Assembly: GCA_944322145.1 (NCBI GenBank)
Contig: CALUNW010000007.1
Location: 1 to 64,000 of the forward strand
DNA: 64,000 nucleotides
Source: an uncultured Atopobiaceae bacterium
GTDB lineage: Bacteria > Actinomycetota > Coriobacteriia > Coriobacteriales > Atopobiaceae
Direction: 5' to 3'
Shown: positions 44,289 to 53,657 of the stretch, piece by piece
Layout: every line of letters begins with the position of its first letter
How positions within the stretch are numbered: the first letter of the stretch is position 1
Notes under the pieces: model-generated
Told to the model about the DNA's origin: nothing
Database searches by the model: none
The model's input: the letters and a program-made list of their open reading frames with translations, nothing else
Program-made: the position numbers and the translations under genes

Positions 44289-45065
44289 CTATGCTTCGTC
44301 ATGCGACGAGACGACGAGCCGGGTGGAGCCCTCCACGAGGGTGCTCTGCTCTGGTGTGATGCTCGCATCGGTGATGAGCGCGTCGATGCGCTCAAGGTTG
44401 CAGAAGTTGTAGAAGTCCTGCAGCCCGATCTTGGCCGCATCGCACACGAGGTAACGCTCGTCGCTGCGGTCGCATGCGAGGGACTGGAGCCGGCCCTCGT
44501 CCAAATTGGATGTGAACGCGGCGCCGTTGCTCACGCCGTTCGCGCCAATGAAGCACTTGTCGATCCCGATGGGGGCGAGCATCTCCTCCGTGACGGCGCC
44601 CACGAGGGATCCGGAGCGGCTGCGGTATTGCCCGCCCAGAATGAAGATCTCGATGGCGGGGTTGCGCTGGAGGATGTTGAAGGCGATTAGGCTGCTGGTC
44701 ACCACGCGCAGGGGGATCGCGGGCAGCAGGCGCGCGATCGATGCGCAGGTCGACCCCGGGCCCAGGAAGACCGTGTCGCTCTCCTTGATGAGCGAGCACG
44801 CGGCACGGGCGATGTCCTGCTTCTCGCGCGGGCGTATCGAGAGCTTCTCGAAATACGGGAGCTCGCTCGGGGGCGCTTGCAGGGGGCTGGGCAGGCAGAT
44901 TCCGCCATGTTCGCGGATCACGCGACCGGCTGCCGCGAGCTCGTCGAAGTCGCGGCGCGCGGTCATCTCGGAGATGCAGAAAGAGCGGGCGGCCTGCCTC
45001 ACGGAGAGCGACCCCTGCTGGTGGCACAGTTCGAGCAGCTTTTCCAGGCGTTCGGTTTTGAGCAT
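44289..45065 (-). CDS. DeoR-family transcriptional regulator (1)
   Basis: A 258-residue regulator. Its N-terminal HTH (QQGSLSVRQAARSFCISEMT, then ARRDFDELAAAGRVIREHGG) precedes a sugar-phosphate sensing domain with FLGPGSTCASIARLLP and ITDASITPEQ. DeoR proteins repress sugar genes and are released by phosphosugars. It is encoded 51 bases after a second DeoR gene on the same strand. Target genes are probably the neighbouring PTS and lac genes. Confidence 0.88.
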   Translation of the reverse strand: MLKTERLEKLLELCHQQGSLSVRQAARSFCISEMTARRDFDELAAAGRVIREHGGICLPSPLQAPPSELPYFEKLSIRPREKQDIARAACSLIKESDTVFLGPGSTCASIARLLPAIPLRVVTSSLIAFNILQRNPAIEIFILGGQYRSRSGSLVGAVTEEMLAPIGIDKCFIGANGVSNGAAFTSNLDEGRLQSLACDRSDERYLVCDAAKIGLQDFYNFCNLERIDALITDASITPEQSTLVEGSTRLVVSSHDEA

Positions 45066-45116
45066 GGAGACTTCTTTCAGATGGCGATGGCCGGTGGGGG
45101 ACGCAGCGCCCGTGCG

Positions 45117-45881
45117 TTAGCCGGTGATGACGTTGGTCCAGAATCGAAGCGCCTCGAGGTGCTCCGGGGTGGCGTCGGGGTTGGTGAACACGGCGTCTAT
45201 GCGGTCGAGGGTAGTGAACGCGTAGTAATCGCGCCTGCCCACTTTCTGGTCATCGGTGACGATGTATCGCTCATCGGCCCGATTCAGGGCGTCGGCGAGG
45301 ACCGTGGCGGCGTCGATATGGGAGCCGAACACCTCGTTGTCGAAGATGCCGGTCGCGGAGACGAACGCCTTGGAGGCGGTGAGCCCGAAAAACCCGCTGT
45401 TGCTGCTTGGTAGGATGAAGGCGCGGGTCTTGGGCTGGTACGTGCCGCCGATCAGGTAGAGGTCGACCTCGGCGTTGTCGGCGAGCAGGCTGAAGACGGG
45501 GGCGCTGTTGGTCAGCACTCGGATGCCTCGCTTGGGCAGGTACTCGCACATCATCTCGAGGATCGAGCCGCCGCCCATGAAAATCGAGTCGCCCGTATGG
45601 ACGTGTTGCGCGGCGAGCATGGCCACGGCGCGCTTCTGCTGCACGTTCTGATGGTGCTTCTCATCGGGGCTGTGGATGCGCGACAGGGTGGTCCCGTGGG
45701 CGCTGTGGGGAAGCTGGGCCCCTCCGTGGATGCGGGTGACGAGCCCCTCCGCGGAGAGGTCGGCGAGGTCGCGACGGACGGTCATGGTCGAGACGCCGAG
45801 TTCATGGGCGATGTCGTTGACGGAGACCGTATGGCGCCGCTCAAGGAGATTGAGGATAGCTTGATGCCGCTCGGACTTCAC
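45117..45881 (-). CDS. DeoR-family transcriptional regulator (2), LacR-like
   Basis: A 254-residue DeoR protein with the HTH RRHTVSVNDIAHELGVSTMT, then VRRDLADLSAEGLVTRIHGG. Its effector domain has FMGGGSILEMMCEYLP, LIGGTYQPKTRA and VTDDQKVGRRDY. Divergent from it lies the decayed PTS; a palindrome at 45906 sits 25 bases from its start, fitting autoregulation. LacR of lactococci, which senses tagatose-6-phosphate, is in the same family. Confidence 0.88.
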   Translation of the reverse strand: MKSERHQAILNLLERRHTVSVNDIAHELGVSTMTVRRDLADLSAEGLVTRIHGGAQLPHSAHGTTLSRIHSPDEKHHQNVQQKRAVAMLAAQHVHTGDSIFMGGGSILEMMCEYLPKRGIRVLTNSAPVFSLLADNAEVDLYLIGGTYQPKTRAFILPSSNSGFFGLTASKAFVSATGIFDNEVFGSHIDAATVLADALNRADERYIVTDDQKVGRRDYYAFTTLDRIDAVFTNPDATPEHLEALRFWTNVITG

Positions 45882-45905
45882 AGTGCCTCCTAGAATGTTA
45901 TTAAT

Positions 45906-45933
45906 GATGTTCGTTTTAATTTAAACGAACATC
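45906..45933. promoter_or_regulatory. DeoR-type operator candidate
   Basis: Arms GATGTTCGTTT and AAACGAACATC are separated by TAATTT. A half-site (AAACAAACATGA) recurs at 46124-46135. The surrounding 270 bases are AT-rich and contain the promoters of the divergent DeoR gene and PTS remnant. Confidence 0.65.
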
Positions 45934-46153
45934 AAACTATCTGACAAGTATGCCTCGATATGAACATATCTTTCACTAGTAAAAAGCTACCGTTTAGGAT
46001 AGAAAATAATAAACAAGCTGGTAAAAAGGGCGATTAATCGTATTGCTACAAATCCGAATCTTGATAATACGGCAAACATCGAGAATCATAAGATCACAGA
46101 ATAAAACAACGGAGAACGTTTTAAACAAACATGAGCTTGGGAACGTACTGCGC

Positions 46154-46348
46154 ATGCGCATCGGAGTATTCCTCGCAAGCCATGGAGAGTTCGCGCGAGC
46201 AGCCCTCGGCGCCATCGAGATGATCGCGGGCAAGCAGCCCGACGTCGTCGCCCTCGGTCCGACCGCCGAGAAGAGCCTTGAGACGTTCGTGGCGGAGAGG
46301 CGCACGGCGTACGAGGAACTCAATGCCGAGTGCGACCTCGACCTCTAG
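46154..46348 (+). pseudogene. Mannose-family PTS EIIA, truncated
   Basis: Reads MRIGVFLASHGEFARAALGA with the active-site histidine at position 10, then stops after 64 residues (ECDLDL). Intact EIIA(Man) domains have about 130-140 residues. The missing half is not found downstream in any frame. It is the first of three cut-down PTS genes. Confidence 0.8.
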
Positions 46349-46502
46349 GGACACCGCGTCGATCCCGGGCACGCGCCCACGCCCCCACAGGGCGCGCGCC
46401 CAACACATCGCCCGCGCGGAGCTCGCGTCTCTCGACGCCCGCGTGAGGGGATGGGGTAGCCATGCGGCAAAGAAGGCAAGTGCGAACGATAAGGAGAACC
46501 TC

Positions 46503-46652
46503 ATGGAACTAAAGCTCGTCGACATCGATGACCGCCTGGTCCACGGCCAGGTCGCCACCGCCTGGATTCCCGACTACGGCATCGAGTCCGCGATCATCGT
46601 TTCCGACAAGGTCCCCAACGACCCCGCGGTCGAGCTCCTCAAGAATTACTAG
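46503..46652 (+). pseudogene. Mannose-family PTS EIIB, truncated
   Basis: Forty-nine residues beginning MELKLVDIDDRLVHGQVATA contain the active-site histidine of EIIB(Man/Sor). The frame then stops at PAVELLKNY, about 110 residues short. The start has a good ribosome site (AAGGAGAACCTC), which shows the gene was once functional. Confidence 0.82.
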
Positions 46653-46722
46653 GCACCGGTAATCAGCTTTGGGCAAGAGGGGCCTGGGGTGTGCCCGTGA
46701 AGCGCGAGCGGAGCGGGCGGAT

Positions 46723-47655
46723 ATGGAAGTAGAGCGTATGCTTCAGGCACTTCTGCTCGCCATTTGGGCGGGCCTGTGCACCTGGGACCAGTTCGGTCCT
46801 CACCTGGGCTTCCGTAAGCCCCTGCTGGCGTCCGTGGGCATCGGCATCATCCTCGGTGACATGAAGACAGCCATCATGATCCGTGTGACCATGGAGCTCA
46901 TGTGGCTCGGCGTCAACAACATCGGCGCCTATGTTCAGCCGGATGTCATCTCCGGCACCATTGTAGGCGCGGACCTCGGCATCGGATTCTTCGTGATCGA
47001 GGATATCGTGAACTTCTTGCAGAACCAGGTTCCGTGGGTCCTCTCCGGCTTCTCCACCGCCGGCGGCATGATGCCCGCCGTCGGCCTGGCCATGCTCCTC
47101 GCCATGATGATGAAGAAGAACATGCGGATCTTCCTGCTGCTCGGCTTCATCATGGCCGCCTTCCTCAACGTCCCGACCGTGGGCATCGCCCTGCCCGGCG
47201 GGGGTCGCGCCACCGGCAAGAGCGAGAGCCTCGTCGAGCTCATGGGCCTCATGCCCACCCTGTTCGATCTGTGCGGGCTATCCATTCCCGAGGGGGTCGA
47301 GGGGTCGTCGCTGGCGCAGGAGCTCGCCGGCGCCGAAAAGCTCGATCGCGCGTACCTGCACGGCGAGCAGAGCCGCGACCGCGATCAGTCCAATCAGCGG
47401 ATCGTCACCGAGCGCGATAAGTACCTGTGGTTCACCCAGACAGGCGTCGAGCAGTACTTCAATCTGGACGAGGACCCGCGGGAGACGCGTGGTCTCATCG
47501 ACGACCCCGCCTGCGCCGAGCACATCGCGGAACTGTGCGGCCTGCTCATCGACGAGCTCGAGGACCGTGAGGAGGGGTACGTCGAGGACGGGAAGCTGGT
47601 CGTTGGCCGCACGCCCGTGAAGGTGCTCGAGCATCCGCGTTCCGCGCACCGATAG
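46723..47655 (+). pseudogene. Chimeric remnant: PTS EIIC N-terminal part joined to a sulfatase C-terminal part
   Basis: The first 170 or so residues are EIIC(Man)-like (MLQALLLAIWAGLCTWDQFG..., MIRVTMELMWLGVNNIGAYV, MMPAVGLAMLLAMMMKKNM). From about residue 175 the sequence changes to the C-terminus of a type I sulfatase (LVELMGLMPTLFDLCGLSIP, DKYLWFTQTGVEQYFNLDED). The sulfatase active-site CxPSR region is missing. The joint suggests a deletion that removed the rest of EIIC, all of EIID and most of the sulfatase. It is unlikely to work as either. Confidence 0.85.
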
Positions 47656-47682
47656 GTAAGTCATCCCGTCAAGGGGCATGTT

Positions 47683-47713
47683 GCCCCGCCCCTTTCGGTT
47701 CGCGGGGCGGGGC
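47683..47713 (+). terminator. GC-rich hairpin after the sulfatase remnant
   Basis: GCCCCGCCC and GGGCGGGGC flank CTTTCGGTTCGCG. It lies 28 bases after the remnant's stop and just before the next gene's ribosome site. Confidence 0.6.
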
Positions 47714-47726
47714 GTTGGGGGGCATC

Positions 47727-48332
47727 ATGGATATGAAGACGATCGGCATGATCAGTCTCATCGTGTCCGGCGCGGCGCTCATCTTCGTCGAGGTGAAGAA
47801 GCGCACGACGTTCGCCCGCCTGGAGCATAACCTGGGCGAGCGGGATTTCGATGCGTGCTTGGCGCTGCTCGACCAGCCAATCACGAAGGCCCTGTACTCG
47901 GAGTACAACCGCCTGTACATGAGCCTTAACGCGTACCTCGTGCTCGGCGACAACGAGAATTCCACCCGCGTGATCGAGCGGATGCTGCCCCTGCGCATGA
48001 ACAAGAAGCAGGAGCTCGCCCTCGCGATCCGCGCGTTCAGCTTCTATGTCGAGGTGGAGGACAAGGAGGCGGCCCACGACATGCTCAAGCGCATAGAGGT
48101 GAGCGGCTCGGAGGCCATGGCCAAGGGCAGTCGCGAGACGTACGACATTTTCCTGTGCGGGTCTTCGGCATGCGTGGATGAGATGGAGGGCGCTTTGAAG
48201 GGCGCCCGGCAGGCCGAGGAGCTCCGCCTGTGCCAGTTGCTGGCGATCCAGTACGAGAACCGCGAGGACGAGGTGCGAGCCAAGGAGCACCAGGCCCGCG
48301 CGGAGAAAGTGCTCGAGGACGCCCTCAAGTAG
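47727..48332 (+). CDS. Membrane-anchored helical (TPR-like) protein of unknown function
   Basis: A 201-residue protein with one N-terminal membrane segment (IGMISLIVSGAALIFVEV) followed by helix pairs resembling tetratricopeptide repeats (FDACLALLDQPITKALYSEY, LALAIRAFSFYVEVEDKEAA). The body probably faces the cytoplasm. ATG 47727 follows GGGGGGC; TTG 47715 is less likely. No family was recognised. It is isolated by terminators on both sides. Confidence 0.6.
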   Translation: MDMKTIGMISLIVSGAALIFVEVKKRTTFARLEHNLGERDFDACLALLDQPITKALYSEYNRLYMSLNAYLVLGDNENSTRVIERMLPLRMNKKQELALAIRAFSFYVEVEDKEAAHDMLKRIEVSGSEAMAKGSRETYDIFLCGSSACVDEMEGALKGARQAEELRLCQLLAIQYENREDEVRAKEHQARAEKVLEDALK

Positions 48333-48368
48333 GGCTTCTCGCGCTTGATACCGCTGATTCCAACGGCG

Positions 48369-48408
48369 TGCGCCGCCGAGAGGGTGATTCTCGGCGGCGC
48401 GTTTTTTT
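48369..48408 (+). terminator. Rho-independent terminator, convergent genes
   Basis: CGCCGCCGAG and CTCGGCGGCG pair around AGGGTGATT and are followed by CGTTTTTTTA, the best-formed terminator in the window. It ends the helical-protein gene and overlaps the last bases of lacG on the other strand. Confidence 0.9.
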
Positions 48409-49840
48409 ATGCCAGTCGTCCCGTCTGGGCTATGCGCTTGAACCAGTAGGCGCTCGCCTTCGGCGTGCGCTTCTGCGTCTCGAAGTCGACGTAGAAGAAC
48501 CCGTAGCGCTTGTTGTAGCCGTTGGTCCAGGAGAACTGGTCTTGCAGGCTCCACATGAAGTAACCGGTGACGTTCACGCCGCATTCAACGGCCTTGAGGA
48601 TCCAGCGCAGGTGGTCCTCGACATAGGAGATGCGCTCGGAGTCATCGACCGCACCGTCCACGAGCTCGTCCTTGCGCCCCATGCCGTTCTCGGTGACGAG
48701 GAGCTCCTTGTAGTTGGGGTAGCGCAGGGAGATGTCCATCATGAGGTCGAAGAGCCCCTTGGGGTAGATGATCCAGTCCCAATCCGTGGTGGGGATGCCG
48801 GGGCGCAGCGCGCGCTCGCCCACGCCGGCAACGCGCCAGCGGCCGGTGCCCTTGTCACCCGTGCCGTTGTGATGCAGGTCGTTTTCGCCGTCATAGGCCT
48901 TGAGGAAGCGGCTCTGGTAGTAGTTGATGCCCATGCAGTCGTTGAGCTGGGCGGCGCGCCGCATGATGGCGAGGTCGCCCTCGGGGGCGCGGAACGTACC
49001 GCCGCTCACGGCGCACAGCGCCTCGATGCGGGCGAGCGTGTCGGGCGCGTAGTCGCCGCGGAAGGTGGCGTCGAGCAGCAGGCGGTTCTGCAGCACGTCG
49101 TCGTTGGCTGCGGCTTCGATATCCGCGGCGCTGCGGGGGTCGTAGGGATACTTGTACTCGAGTGCGTGGATGACGCCGATCTTGCCCGGATGGCCGCACT
49201 CCTCGAAGGCGAGCACCGCCCGCGCGTGGGCGAGCATCATGTTGTGCTGGGCCTGGAGGCACTCGTGCAGGCAGACCTTCTTTCCCAGGGGCCAGGTGCC
49301 CTCGACATAGCGATTGATGGTCGCCGCCGCTATCTCGTTGAAGGTGAACCAGTTCGCGACCTCGGGGAACTCCTCAAAGCAATAGCGCGCGTAGGCTTCG
49401 AAGGCGTCGATGGTGGCGGGGTTGAGGAAGTCGCCGTCGGCATAGAGCGCGGCGGGGGAGTCGAAGTGATGGAGGGTCACGTAGGGCTCGACGCCGTGGG
49501 CTCGGCAGCTGGCGAAGAGGTCGTGGTAGAACCGGACGCCCTCTTCGTTGACCGGACCGGTGCCGCCCTCGGGGAAGATGCGGCTCCAGGCGATCGACAC
49601 GCGGATGCCGTTCATGCCAAAGCGCTCGCACAGCTCAAGGTCGGAGTCGTAGCGGTTGTAGAAATCGCAGGCGGGCTCGGGTGAGAAACGCCCCTGCTCG
49701 GCGAGGTAGTCGTCCCAAGCGACCTTGCCTTTGCCGTGGCTTTGGCAGGCGCCCTCCACTTGGTACGCGGCGGTGGCGCCGCCAAAAACAAAGCTGTCGG
49801 GAAAGCGCTGGGAGGTATCGGCGGGGGACATGTGGCTCAT
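48407..49840 (-). CDS. lacG: 6-phospho-beta-galactosidase (GH1)
   Basis: A 477-residue GH1 enzyme. It opens FVFGGATAAYQVEGA and has KGKVAWDDYL, which fits LacG better than glucosidases. The acid/base glutamate is in FTFNEI near 168 and the nucleophile in LLVTENGMG near 377. The C-terminal GYNKRYGFFYVDF probably binds the phosphate. It splits lactose-6-phosphate to galactose-6-phosphate and glucose. It forms one bottom-strand group with lacE. ATG 49840 is preceded only by a weak ribosome site. Confidence 0.9.
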   Translation of the reverse strand: MSHMSPADTSQRFPDSFVFGGATAAYQVEGACQSHGKGKVAWDDYLAEQGRFSPEPACDFYNRYDSDLELCERFGMNGIRVSIAWSRIFPEGGTGPVNEEGVRFYHDLFASCRAHGVEPYVTLHHFDSPAALYADGDFLNPATIDAFEAYARYCFEEFPEVANWFTFNEIAAATINRYVEGTWPLGKKVCLHECLQAQHNMMLAHARAVLAFEECGHPGKIGVIHALEYKYPYDPRSAADIEAAANDDVLQNRLLLDATFRGDYAPDTLARIEALCAVSGGTFRAPEGDLAIMRRAAQLNDCMGINYYQSRFLKAYDGENDLHHNGTGDKGTGRWRVAGVGERALRPGIPTTDWDWIIYPKGLFDLMMDISLRYPNYKELLVTENGMGRKDELVDGAVDDSERISYVEDHLRWILKAVECGVNVTGYFMWSLQDQFSWTNGYNKRYGFFYVDFETQKRTPKASAYWFKRIAQTGRLA

Positions 49841-49977
49841 GGCGAATCCAATCTTGTTTGAAGGGCTGTTAGGGCTGAAGGGGTTAGGGGCGGTCCGGGA
49901 GAAGACGGTAGAGCGTGCTGCCCCCGGACCGCGGAAATGGGGGCTCTATTCGAGCGCGCCGTCGCACGTGCAGGGAT

Positions 49978-51852
49978 CTAGAGGCCCAACTGCTGGGCTA
50001 CAAATGCCAGCGATGCCTCGCCGTCGCGGGTGAGGTCGATGTACTGCTTGCCGCGGGTGACGCAGCAGGCAACGCCCATACGCTCGCCGTCGGCCTTGAG
50101 GTCGTCGAAGTAGGACGCTGCCTGGGGCGCCAGGATAACAAGGTCAAAGTCCGGCATGATGTCCAGATGGCTGCCGTAAGCGTCCGCTGCGGTCTCAAGG
50201 TCGATGCCGTGCTCGCGGGCAGCTTTGGCCAGCGCGTTGGCGAGCAGGCCGGAGGTTCCGCCTCCCTGGCACAGGACAAGGACGCGACGACCGTTGAGCG
50301 CTGCATAGGGGTCGCTCGCAGCGGCGATGGTGCTGGACGAGGCGCTGGCAACGGCGTTATCAGATGCAGCGGGGGTGGCGTTGCCCGCAGATTCTTCGTC
50401 CATAGACTGGCCGGCGGCACGCTTTTTCTCTGCTGCCATGCTCGCAGCGGCCTTGGCGACGGCACCGGTGGCGACGCTTGCGGTGTCGGCCTTGCCCTGG
50501 AATGCGGCGTTCATGGCAGCCTGCTTATGGGCGGCGCGCTGGGCGACCTCAGCCTGATCGGCCTCGGCTTCTTCAGCGCACTTCTCGCGGTCGTATACCT
50601 TGAAGAAGGGGAAATAGATGAGGAAATCGACAATCAGCAGGGCGGGGATGAGCAGGAACGCAAGGGGCTGAAGTCCCAGGCCCATGGCGATGCCAACGGG
50701 TGCGGGGGTGGTCCAGGGAAGGCTGAACATGAAGCCGTTCATACCCAAGACGTCGATGAAGAACTTGGTGATCCAGATATTGGCGATGGGCGCGAAGATG
50801 AAGGGGATGAAGAAGATGGGGTTCAAGACCATGGGCGCGCCGAAGAGGAACGGTTCGTTGACGCCAAAGCAAACCGGTACGGCTGAGGCACGGCCCACGG
50901 CGCGCATCTCTTTGGACTTGGCGAGGAAGGCGAACATGAAGCAGATCACCAACGTGGCACCAGTGCCGCCCATGGCGACGACGAAATCCTGAAGCGGTTT
51001 GGTGAGGACGGCGGTTGCGTGCTCGCCGGCCTGGTACATGGCCATGTTGAGCTCGAGGTTGGAGATGAGGGCGGCGGAGATTGCGGGCTCGATGATGGAG
51101 GGGCCGTGGACGCCTACAAACCAGAAGAGAGACATGGCGCCGTAGATGATGGCGAGGCCAACATAGCCGTCTGCCGCGGAGAAGAGCGGCTGGAACACCT
51201 GGATAACGCCTTGGGCGAAACAGAAGCCAAAGATGTTGCGGAATGCAAAGTCAAAGCCCCAGAAGAAGACCAGGCAGACGCCAAAGGGGATGATGTCCTT
51301 GAAGGTCTGGGAGATATTGGGCGGCACCTGTTCGGGCATCCTGATGGTGATGTTGCGCTTGATAAAGAACTTGTAGATGATGCCGGTGGCGAACGCGCAG
51401 ATAAAGGCGGTTAGCAGGCCCTTGGATCCCATGTAGCCGTTGGCGAGGCCGGAGATGGAGACCCCGTTATCCGTGAAGCTGATGGCGTCGCTGGAGAGCA
51501 GCAGAAAACCGATGAGCGATGCGATCATGACCGAGATGAAGTTGATCTGGTTGTTCTTGGGCAGGTCGCGGTTTTGCGCATCGCAGAAGTGCTTGGCCGT
51601 GGTGGCCGCTGCGCAGATGCCGACGATGCCCATCGAGTAGTTGTAGGCCTTCATGAGCACGTCGTTGATCTCTGCGGGCCAGTAGAAGCCCCAGACGTTG
51701 GGGACGGCGCTGACGAGCAGGAAGACGCTCGACACGATGATGATGGGCATGACGGAGATGAAGCCGTCGCGAATCGCCTTGAGGTACTTGTTGCGCGCGA
51801 TGGCGTTGAAGAAGGGCTTTCCCTTCTCGATGAGCGCGATGAGTTTTTCCAT
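49978..51852 (-). CDS. lacE: Lactose-type PTS EIICB component
   Basis: A 625-residue protein. The EIIC membrane domain covers about 20-420 with conserved SLFWFVGVHGPSIIEPAIS and CFGVNEPFLFGAP. An Ala/Lys-rich linker follows (about 440-515), then an EIIB domain with the phospho-cysteine in VLVLCQGGGTSGLL near 528. It imports and phosphorylates lactose using the EIIA encoded at 53303. ATG 51852 follows GGAGGATCC; the longer frame is rejected. It is co-oriented with lacG. Confidence 0.92.
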   Translation of the reverse strand: MEKLIALIEKGKPFFNAIARNKYLKAIRDGFISVMPIIIVSSVFLLVSAVPNVWGFYWPAEINDVLMKAYNYSMGIVGICAAATTAKHFCDAQNRDLPKNNQINFISVMIASLIGFLLLSSDAISFTDNGVSISGLANGYMGSKGLLTAFICAFATGIIYKFFIKRNITIRMPEQVPPNISQTFKDIIPFGVCLVFFWGFDFAFRNIFGFCFAQGVIQVFQPLFSAADGYVGLAIIYGAMSLFWFVGVHGPSIIEPAISAALISNLELNMAMYQAGEHATAVLTKPLQDFVVAMGGTGATLVICFMFAFLAKSKEMRAVGRASAVPVCFGVNEPFLFGAPMVLNPIFFIPFIFAPIANIWITKFFIDVLGMNGFMFSLPWTTPAPVGIAMGLGLQPLAFLLIPALLIVDFLIYFPFFKVYDREKCAEEAEADQAEVAQRAAHKQAAMNAAFQGKADTASVATGAVAKAAASMAAEKKRAAGQSMDEESAGNATPAASDNAVASASSSTIAAASDPYAALNGRRVLVLCQGGGTSGLLANALAKAAREHGIDLETAADAYGSHLDIMPDFDLVILAPQAASYFDDLKADGERMGVACCVTRGKQYIDLTRDGEASLAFVAQQLGL

Positions 51853-51966
51853 GGATCCTCCGTTCACATGGCAGGTTGTTCCGCAGATGTCAATAGCCAG
51901 CTGAAAACAGGTGTCTGCGGTGGGCGGCGGCTGCATGACGGGCCTGTTGCCCGGATGCGATCCCGT

Positions 51967-52006
51967 AATGAGCACGTGCCCATAACTACAATGAGCACGT
52001 TAACAT
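51967..52006. promoter_or_regulatory. Two LacI-type operator copies before lacE
   Basis: AATGAGCACGTGCCCAT (51967-51983) and AATGAGCACGTTAACAT (51990-52006) share AATGAGCACGT, with a central CG step typical of LacI-family sites. They lie between the divergent lacE and regulator genes. A perfect palindromic copy precedes lacF at 53658. Confidence 0.75.
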
Positions 52007-52146
52007 ACGGCATGCGAGATCGACCGAGCCGCCGTGAGGCGGCCTGTGAAGGGCGTGAAATCGTCCGTGAGCGGCGTTGGCCGCTCGGCGGCGATGATGA
52101 TAGAGTGGGCCAGTGCATCTTGAACAAGTCGAGGGGGGGTGCCCGA

Positions 52147-53193
52147 GTGGGGCGGTCGGTAGCAGGAGAGACGGGTGCGGCGGCGGGCCGGCGCGGAACC
52201 CGCGCGGTGTCGATGGCGGACGTCGCGCGCTTGGCGGGCGTCTCGCGCCAGACGGTCTCGCGCGTGGTGAACAATCAGGCGTGCGTCGTCGAGGAGACAC
52301 GCAAGCGCGTCGAGGACGCCATGGATGAGCTCGGCTTCTACCCAAGCTTCGCCGGCAGGTCCCTGCGCGGCGGGAAGTACGGCTGCATAGGCCTGTGCAT
52401 GTTCGACATCACCCGCGCCGGCAACGTGGCGACTCTCGACGGCATCGTCTCCGCGGCGCGCGATTGCGGCTACGCGGTGACGCTCGTCGAGTTCGACGAG
52501 GGAGGGCCGGTGCGCCTTCGCAACGTCGCGCGCCGCCTGGCGGAGCTTCCCGTTGACGGCATGATCTTCAACACCAACCGCGCGGTGGAGGACTTCGACG
52601 AGTTCAAGCCCGTGCCCGGCCTGCCCACGATCATCATCTCGATGAAGGAGCATCCTCGTTGCACGACGATAGACTCCGATCAGTACGGCTGCTCGCGCAT
52701 GGTCGTCGACTATCTGCGGGAGCGCGGCCATGCGCACATCAGGCACCTCGCCGGACCCGAGGGCTCGATCACGGCCGACTTCCGCCTGCGCGGCTGGGCC
52801 GACGCCCTCGACGCTGCCGGGCTTGAGCGGCTCGAGCCCCTGCGCGGCGATTGGACGGCGGACAGCGGTTATGAGCTTGGCGTCAAGCTTGCGCAGGACA
52901 AGGACATGACAGCGCTGTACGTCGGCAACGACCAGATGGCGATGGGGGCGATGACCGCCCTGAGGGCCCATGGGCGTCGGGTGCCCGAGGACGTGAGCGT
53001 CGTGGGTGTGGACGACTCCCTGCAAGGCGTGGTGCCGCACAACACGTTGACCACGGTTCGATTTGACCTGCGCGAGCGGGGAAAGAGGACGTTCGACCAC
53101 TTCTTCGCCCAGATGTCGGGGGAGGAGCGCGTCGAGGCGGTGCGTCTTCCGGGTGCAATAGTCGAGCGCGCCACGGTCGCGGTGAGACCGTAG
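52147..53193 (+). CDS. LacI-family transcriptional regulator
   Basis: About 348 residues. The HTH (MADVARLAGVSRQTVSRVVN) is near residue 23, the hinge GRSLRGGKYGCIGL near 70, and a periplasmic-binding-like effector domain follows (VDGMIFNTNR, YVGNDQMAMGAM, VSVVGVDDSL). GTG 52147 after GAGGGGGGGTG gives the best start; ATG 52213 would begin at the HTH. The three ATGAGCACGT sites next to lacE and lacF are the natural targets. Confidence 0.88.
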   Translation: MGRSVAGETGAAAGRRGTRAVSMADVARLAGVSRQTVSRVVNNQACVVEETRKRVEDAMDELGFYPSFAGRSLRGGKYGCIGLCMFDITRAGNVATLDGIVSAARDCGYAVTLVEFDEGGPVRLRNVARRLAELPVDGMIFNTNRAVEDFDEFKPVPGLPTIIISMKEHPRCTTIDSDQYGCSRMVVDYLRERGHAHIRHLAGPEGSITADFRLRGWADALDAAGLERLEPLRGDWTADSGYELGVKLAQDKDMTALYVGNDQMAMGAMTALRAHGRRVPEDVSVVGVDDSLQGVVPHNTLTTVRFDLRERGKRTFDHFFAQMSGEERVEAVRLPGAIVERATVAVRP

Positions 53194-53302
53194 CGCGCTC
53201 GGACTCGCATACCCTGGGGCGATGCTCGGAGTGTTTTGATTCGCCGCGAGCCCAGGGTGAGCGTGTGTGACCGTGCCGGGGCGATAGGACCTTGGCGCCC
53301 GC

Positions 53303-53641
53303 CTAGGCGAGCTTCGCCTCGAGCGAGGCGATTCGCTCATAGGCGTCTATGGTGAAGCGGGTCTGCTTCTCGAGCATCATGGTGGTCATGAGGGTGTCCT
53401 GGGCGTGGACCATGATGAAGGTGACGTCCATTTCGCAGCCGCCCGCCTCTTGGGAAAGCAGCCGGGTTTGGACATTGTGGGCGTCGATGAGCGCCTGCTT
53501 CGCCGAGGCGTGGAGTTCGCGCGCCCCGGCGATGTCACCGGAGCTGGCCTTCTCGCATGCGGTGAGCAGGTCGGTCTGGGCGTCCCCCGCGTAAGCGATG
53601 ATTTCAAAACCGATCATCGAGATTTCTTCTTTAGATGCCAC
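53303..53641 (-). CDS. lacF: Lactose-type PTS EIIA component
   Basis: A 112-residue three-helix EIIA(Lac/Cel). The phospho-histidine is His79 in FIMVHAQDTLMT, and AGDAQTDLLTACEKA near residue 18 is the usual first helix. It passes phosphate from HPr to the EIIB domain of LacE. It stands alone on the bottom strand with its own operator 17 bases upstream. Confidence 0.93.
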   Translation of the reverse strand: MASKEEISMIGFEIIAYAGDAQTDLLTACEKASSGDIAGARELHASAKQALIDAHNVQTRLLSQEAGGCEMDVTFIMVHAQDTLMTTMMLEKQTRFTIDAYERIASLEAKLA

Positions 53642-53657
53642 GAGGCTCCTCCTTTCT

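Noticed and set aside
45994-46323. 109-codon bottom-strand frame over the EIIA remnant
   Set aside because: It covers a DeoR-type promoter region and the antisense of EIIA and has no protein-like features.
49681-49872. 63-codon frame opposite the lacG start
   Set aside because: Arg-rich shadow of lacG codons with no start context.
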